Source: Ochrobactrum sp. CM-21-5 (GTDB lineage Bacteria > Pseudomonadota > Alphaproteobacteria > Rhizobiales > Rhizobiaceae). From it: a DNA stretch of 53,248 bases. The notes under the pieces are model-generated. The model was given only the letters and a program-made list of their open reading frames with translations, searched no databases and was not told the DNA's origin. Location: positions 1-53,248 of the forward strand of contig NZ_JACLZJ010000014.1 of assembly GCF_014253075.1 (NCBI RefSeq). Direction: 5' to 3'. Made by a program: the position numbers and the translations under genes. Every line of letters starts with the position of its first letter. Within the stretch, counting starts at the first letter, position 1. Below, one piece after another: positions 51,663 through 53,248 of the stretch.

Positions 51663-53054
51663 ATGGACCTCGTTATAAAAAACGGAAAAATCGTTACAGC
51701 AAGCGATGTCTTCCGAGCCGATCTTGGCATAAAGGATGGCTCCATCGTCCAGATTGGCGGCATTATGCCCTCCGCTGCGAGCACGACTGATGCCGCAGGT
51801 CTTTACGTGATGCCAGGTGGCGTGGATGTTCACACCCATCTCGATACTCCCGACTTTGGCACGGCAACGGCAGATGATTATGATACTGGCACCGTCGCTG
51901 CTGCCTGTGGCGGCACAACTACGATTGTCGATTTCTGCAGGCAGGAGTTTGGCCAATCTCTTGAGGAGGCCATCGCAGGATGGCACGACAAGGCCAGGGG
52001 AAAGGCTGCTATCGACTATGGCTTCCATATCATAATCATTGACCTCAACGACGAAGTTCAGCGGGAACTCTCTACATTGCCAGCGAAGGGCATTTCCAGT
52101 TTCAAGCTGTTCATGGCCTATAGAGGACAATCGATGGTTGACGATCTAAGCCTGATCAAGGCGATGGACGCCGCCAGAAAGGCGGACGCCATGGTGATGG
52201 TTCATGCCGAAAACGGTGACGCCGCCTATTATTTGCAGCAAAAATTCATTGCCGAGGGCAAGCTGACACCGGAATATCACGCCTTGTCACGGCCACCGCG
52301 CGTTGAGGCCGAAGCAACGGCGCGCGCCATTGCGCTGGCGGAAATCACGGGGGCGCCGCTCTATGTCGTACACATGACGTGCAAGGAATCGCTCGACGAA
52401 TTGATCCTAGGCCGCAACCGCGGCGTGGATGTCCTTGGTGAAACCTGCACCCATTACCTTTATACAACCAAGGAAGACCTTGCGCGGGATGATTTCCAAG
52501 GTGCAAAATATGTATTTACTCCCCCTGCCCGCACTGCTCACGACCAGCATCTTCTCTGGTCGGCCTTAGCCAACGGAACTTTGAGCGCGGTATCATCGGA
52601 TCATTCGCCATGGAATTTTGCAGGGCAAAAGGAAATGGGGCGAGATGACTTCACGCAAATCCCTAACGGAGCGCCAGGTATCGAAGAACGCATGATCATG
52701 ACGTATCAGGGCGTAAATGAAGGTCGCATATCCCTTTCGCGCTTTGTAGACATCGTGGCTACTACTCCTGCACGCATTTTTGGCCTGCACCCCAGAAAGG
52801 GAAGCATCTCAATCGGCAGCGACGCGGATATCGTCCTGTGGGACCCGGAAGCAACGATGACGATTCATCAGGCCAGCCTGCATCAAAATGTCGATTACAC
52901 CCTCTATGAAGGTATAAAGGTACAGGGTTTACCACGCGACGTATTTCTCAGAGGGCAAAAGATCGTCGAAAATCGAAACTTTATGCACAGTCTGCGGCAA
53001 GGGCAATTCCTCGCTCGAAAAGGCCCCCGCGCCAGCAAAATGGTCAAAACGTGA
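51663..53054 (+). CDS. Dihydropyrimidinase/D-hydantoinase-family cyclic amidase
   Basis: 463 residues, the usual length. Metal site GGVDVHTHLDTP (about 53-64), the carbamylated Lys region SSFKLFMAYRG (about 145-155), His in MVHAENGDA and YVVHMTC, and Asp in VSSDHSPWNF. This family opens dihydropyrimidines and hydantoins to N-carbamoyl acids. AAGGAG lies 5 bases before ATG. Divergent from the rest of the cluster across a 220-bp spacer with the dyad at 51517-51540. The M20 hydrolase at 47404 would take the next step. Confidence 0.92.
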   Translation: MDLVIKNGKIVTASDVFRADLGIKDGSIVQIGGIMPSAASTTDAAGLYVMPGGVDVHTHLDTPDFGTATADDYDTGTVAAACGGTTTIVDFCRQEFGQSLEEAIAGWHDKARGKAAIDYGFHIIIIDLNDEVQRELSTLPAKGISSFKLFMAYRGQSMVDDLSLIKAMDAARKADAMVMVHAENGDAAYYLQQKFIAEGKLTPEYHALSRPPRVEAEATARAIALAEITGAPLYVVHMTCKESLDELILGRNRGVDVLGETCTHYLYTTKEDLARDDFQGAKYVFTPPARTAHDQHLLWSALANGTLSAVSSDHSPWNFAGQKEMGRDDFTQIPNGAPGIEERMIMTYQGVNEGRISLSRFVDIVATTPARIFGLHPRKGSISIGSDADIVLWDPEATMTIHQASLHQNVDYTLYEGIKVQGLPRDVFLRGQKIVENRNFMHSLRQGQFLARKGPRASKMVKT

Positions 53055-53101
53055 GGAACCAGCAATCCCCCTGCGCATTCGACAAAGATAACTACAATCG
53101 G

Positions 53102-53248
53102 GGGTTCTGTTGCAAACTTCCCGCTTACGGCCGGCGTGGCATAGGTGACCGACAGTTTGCTGGAGAGTTGTTCATGTTCAAGGGTCGCCATTTCGACCGG
53201 TCAGTGATCCTGCTTTGCGTCCGCTGGTATCTGGCCTACGGCCTGAGC
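53102..53248 (+). mobile_element. Left end of an IS6-family insertion sequence
   Basis: GGTTCTGTTGCAAA at 53102-53115 is the terminal inverted repeat form of IS6/IS26-like elements, and a transposase frame starts 60 bp inside. The element runs off the window. It lies 50 bp after the hydantoinase gene, so it bounds or may have mobilised the catabolic cluster. Confidence 0.8.
53174..53248 (+). CDS. IS6-family transposase, N-terminal fragment
   Basis: The 25 visible residues, MFKGRHFDRSVILLCVRWYL and AYGLS, match the start of IS6-family DDE transposases (FKGRHF...W..RYGLS pattern). The gene is cut by the window edge, so integrity cannot be judged. Confidence 0.85.
   Translation, partial: MFKGRHFDRSVILLCVRWYLAYGLS

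Noticed and set aside
1..53248. CRISPR arrays, rRNA, tRNA and riboswitches
   Set aside because: No regularly spaced repeats, no rRNA-like stretch and no convincing cloverleaf or known riboswitch core were seen on reading through.

Overview
The window reads as DNA from an alphaproteobacterium of the order Hyphomicrobiales (Rhizobiales). The right flank carries a palindromic intergenic repeat of the kind I associate with Brucella/Ochrobactrum, so a host in or near that group is my best guess. The sequence falls into three parts that differ visibly in base composition: a short left flank, a GC-rich integrative and conjugative element (ICE) of about 40 kb, and a lower-GC catabolic region on the right.

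Left flank (1-1600): the end of an IS3-family insertion sequence abuts an apparently 5'-truncated NERD-like nuclease gene. ICE (about 1601-41799): it is bounded by an imperfect direct repeat (25 of 30 bases, 13-bp identical core) lying at the 3' end of a large serine recombinase gene on the right and just beyond a defence operon on the left. All conjugation genes are on the minus strand. Inward from the left end come: a three-gene operon (OLD-type ATPase/Toprim protein, PD-(D/E)XK-like protein, large SF2 helicase), which is a Hachiman-like candidate defence module; a fossil of a second trb operon; the mating-pair formation operon trbB-C-D-E-J-K-L-F-G-I plus DUF2274; a CopG regulator; the coupling protein TraG; a cargo block (LysR, O-methyltransferase, TetR, GNAT); the relaxase RlxS with an oriT-like spacer; and a tightly overlapping transfer operon (DNA methylase, lytic transglycosylase, DUF736, TraF, DUF2840, C5 methylase, RepA-like, RdfS-like).

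Upstream of that operon is a DUF6499/DUF2285 protein split over two frames at a TTT-CCC-C site. This matches FseA of ICEMlSymR7A, which is made by programmed +1 frameshifting. A free-standing DUF2285 protein further right resembles the antiactivator QseM. FseA, RdfS and QseM together suggest a complete switch for excision and transfer, here paired with a serine rather than a tyrosine recombinase. The right end of the ICE carries further cargo: an orphan methylase, a P-loop kinase, an SdpI-like protein, a LysE exporter, a DUF3626 protein, a frameshifted Abi gene, a Phd/PemK-type toxin-antitoxin pair and the recombinase.

Right flank (41889-53248): a minus-strand catabolic cluster encodes two amidohydrolases, RidA, an FCD-domain regulator, an M20 carbamoylase-like hydrolase and a PotABCD-type ABC importer, with a divergent dihydropyrimidinase/hydantoinase. 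It probably imports a cyclic amide or ureide, opens its ring and removes the carbamoyl group. An IS6-family element begins at the extreme right edge. No rRNA, tRNA or CRISPR array was found.
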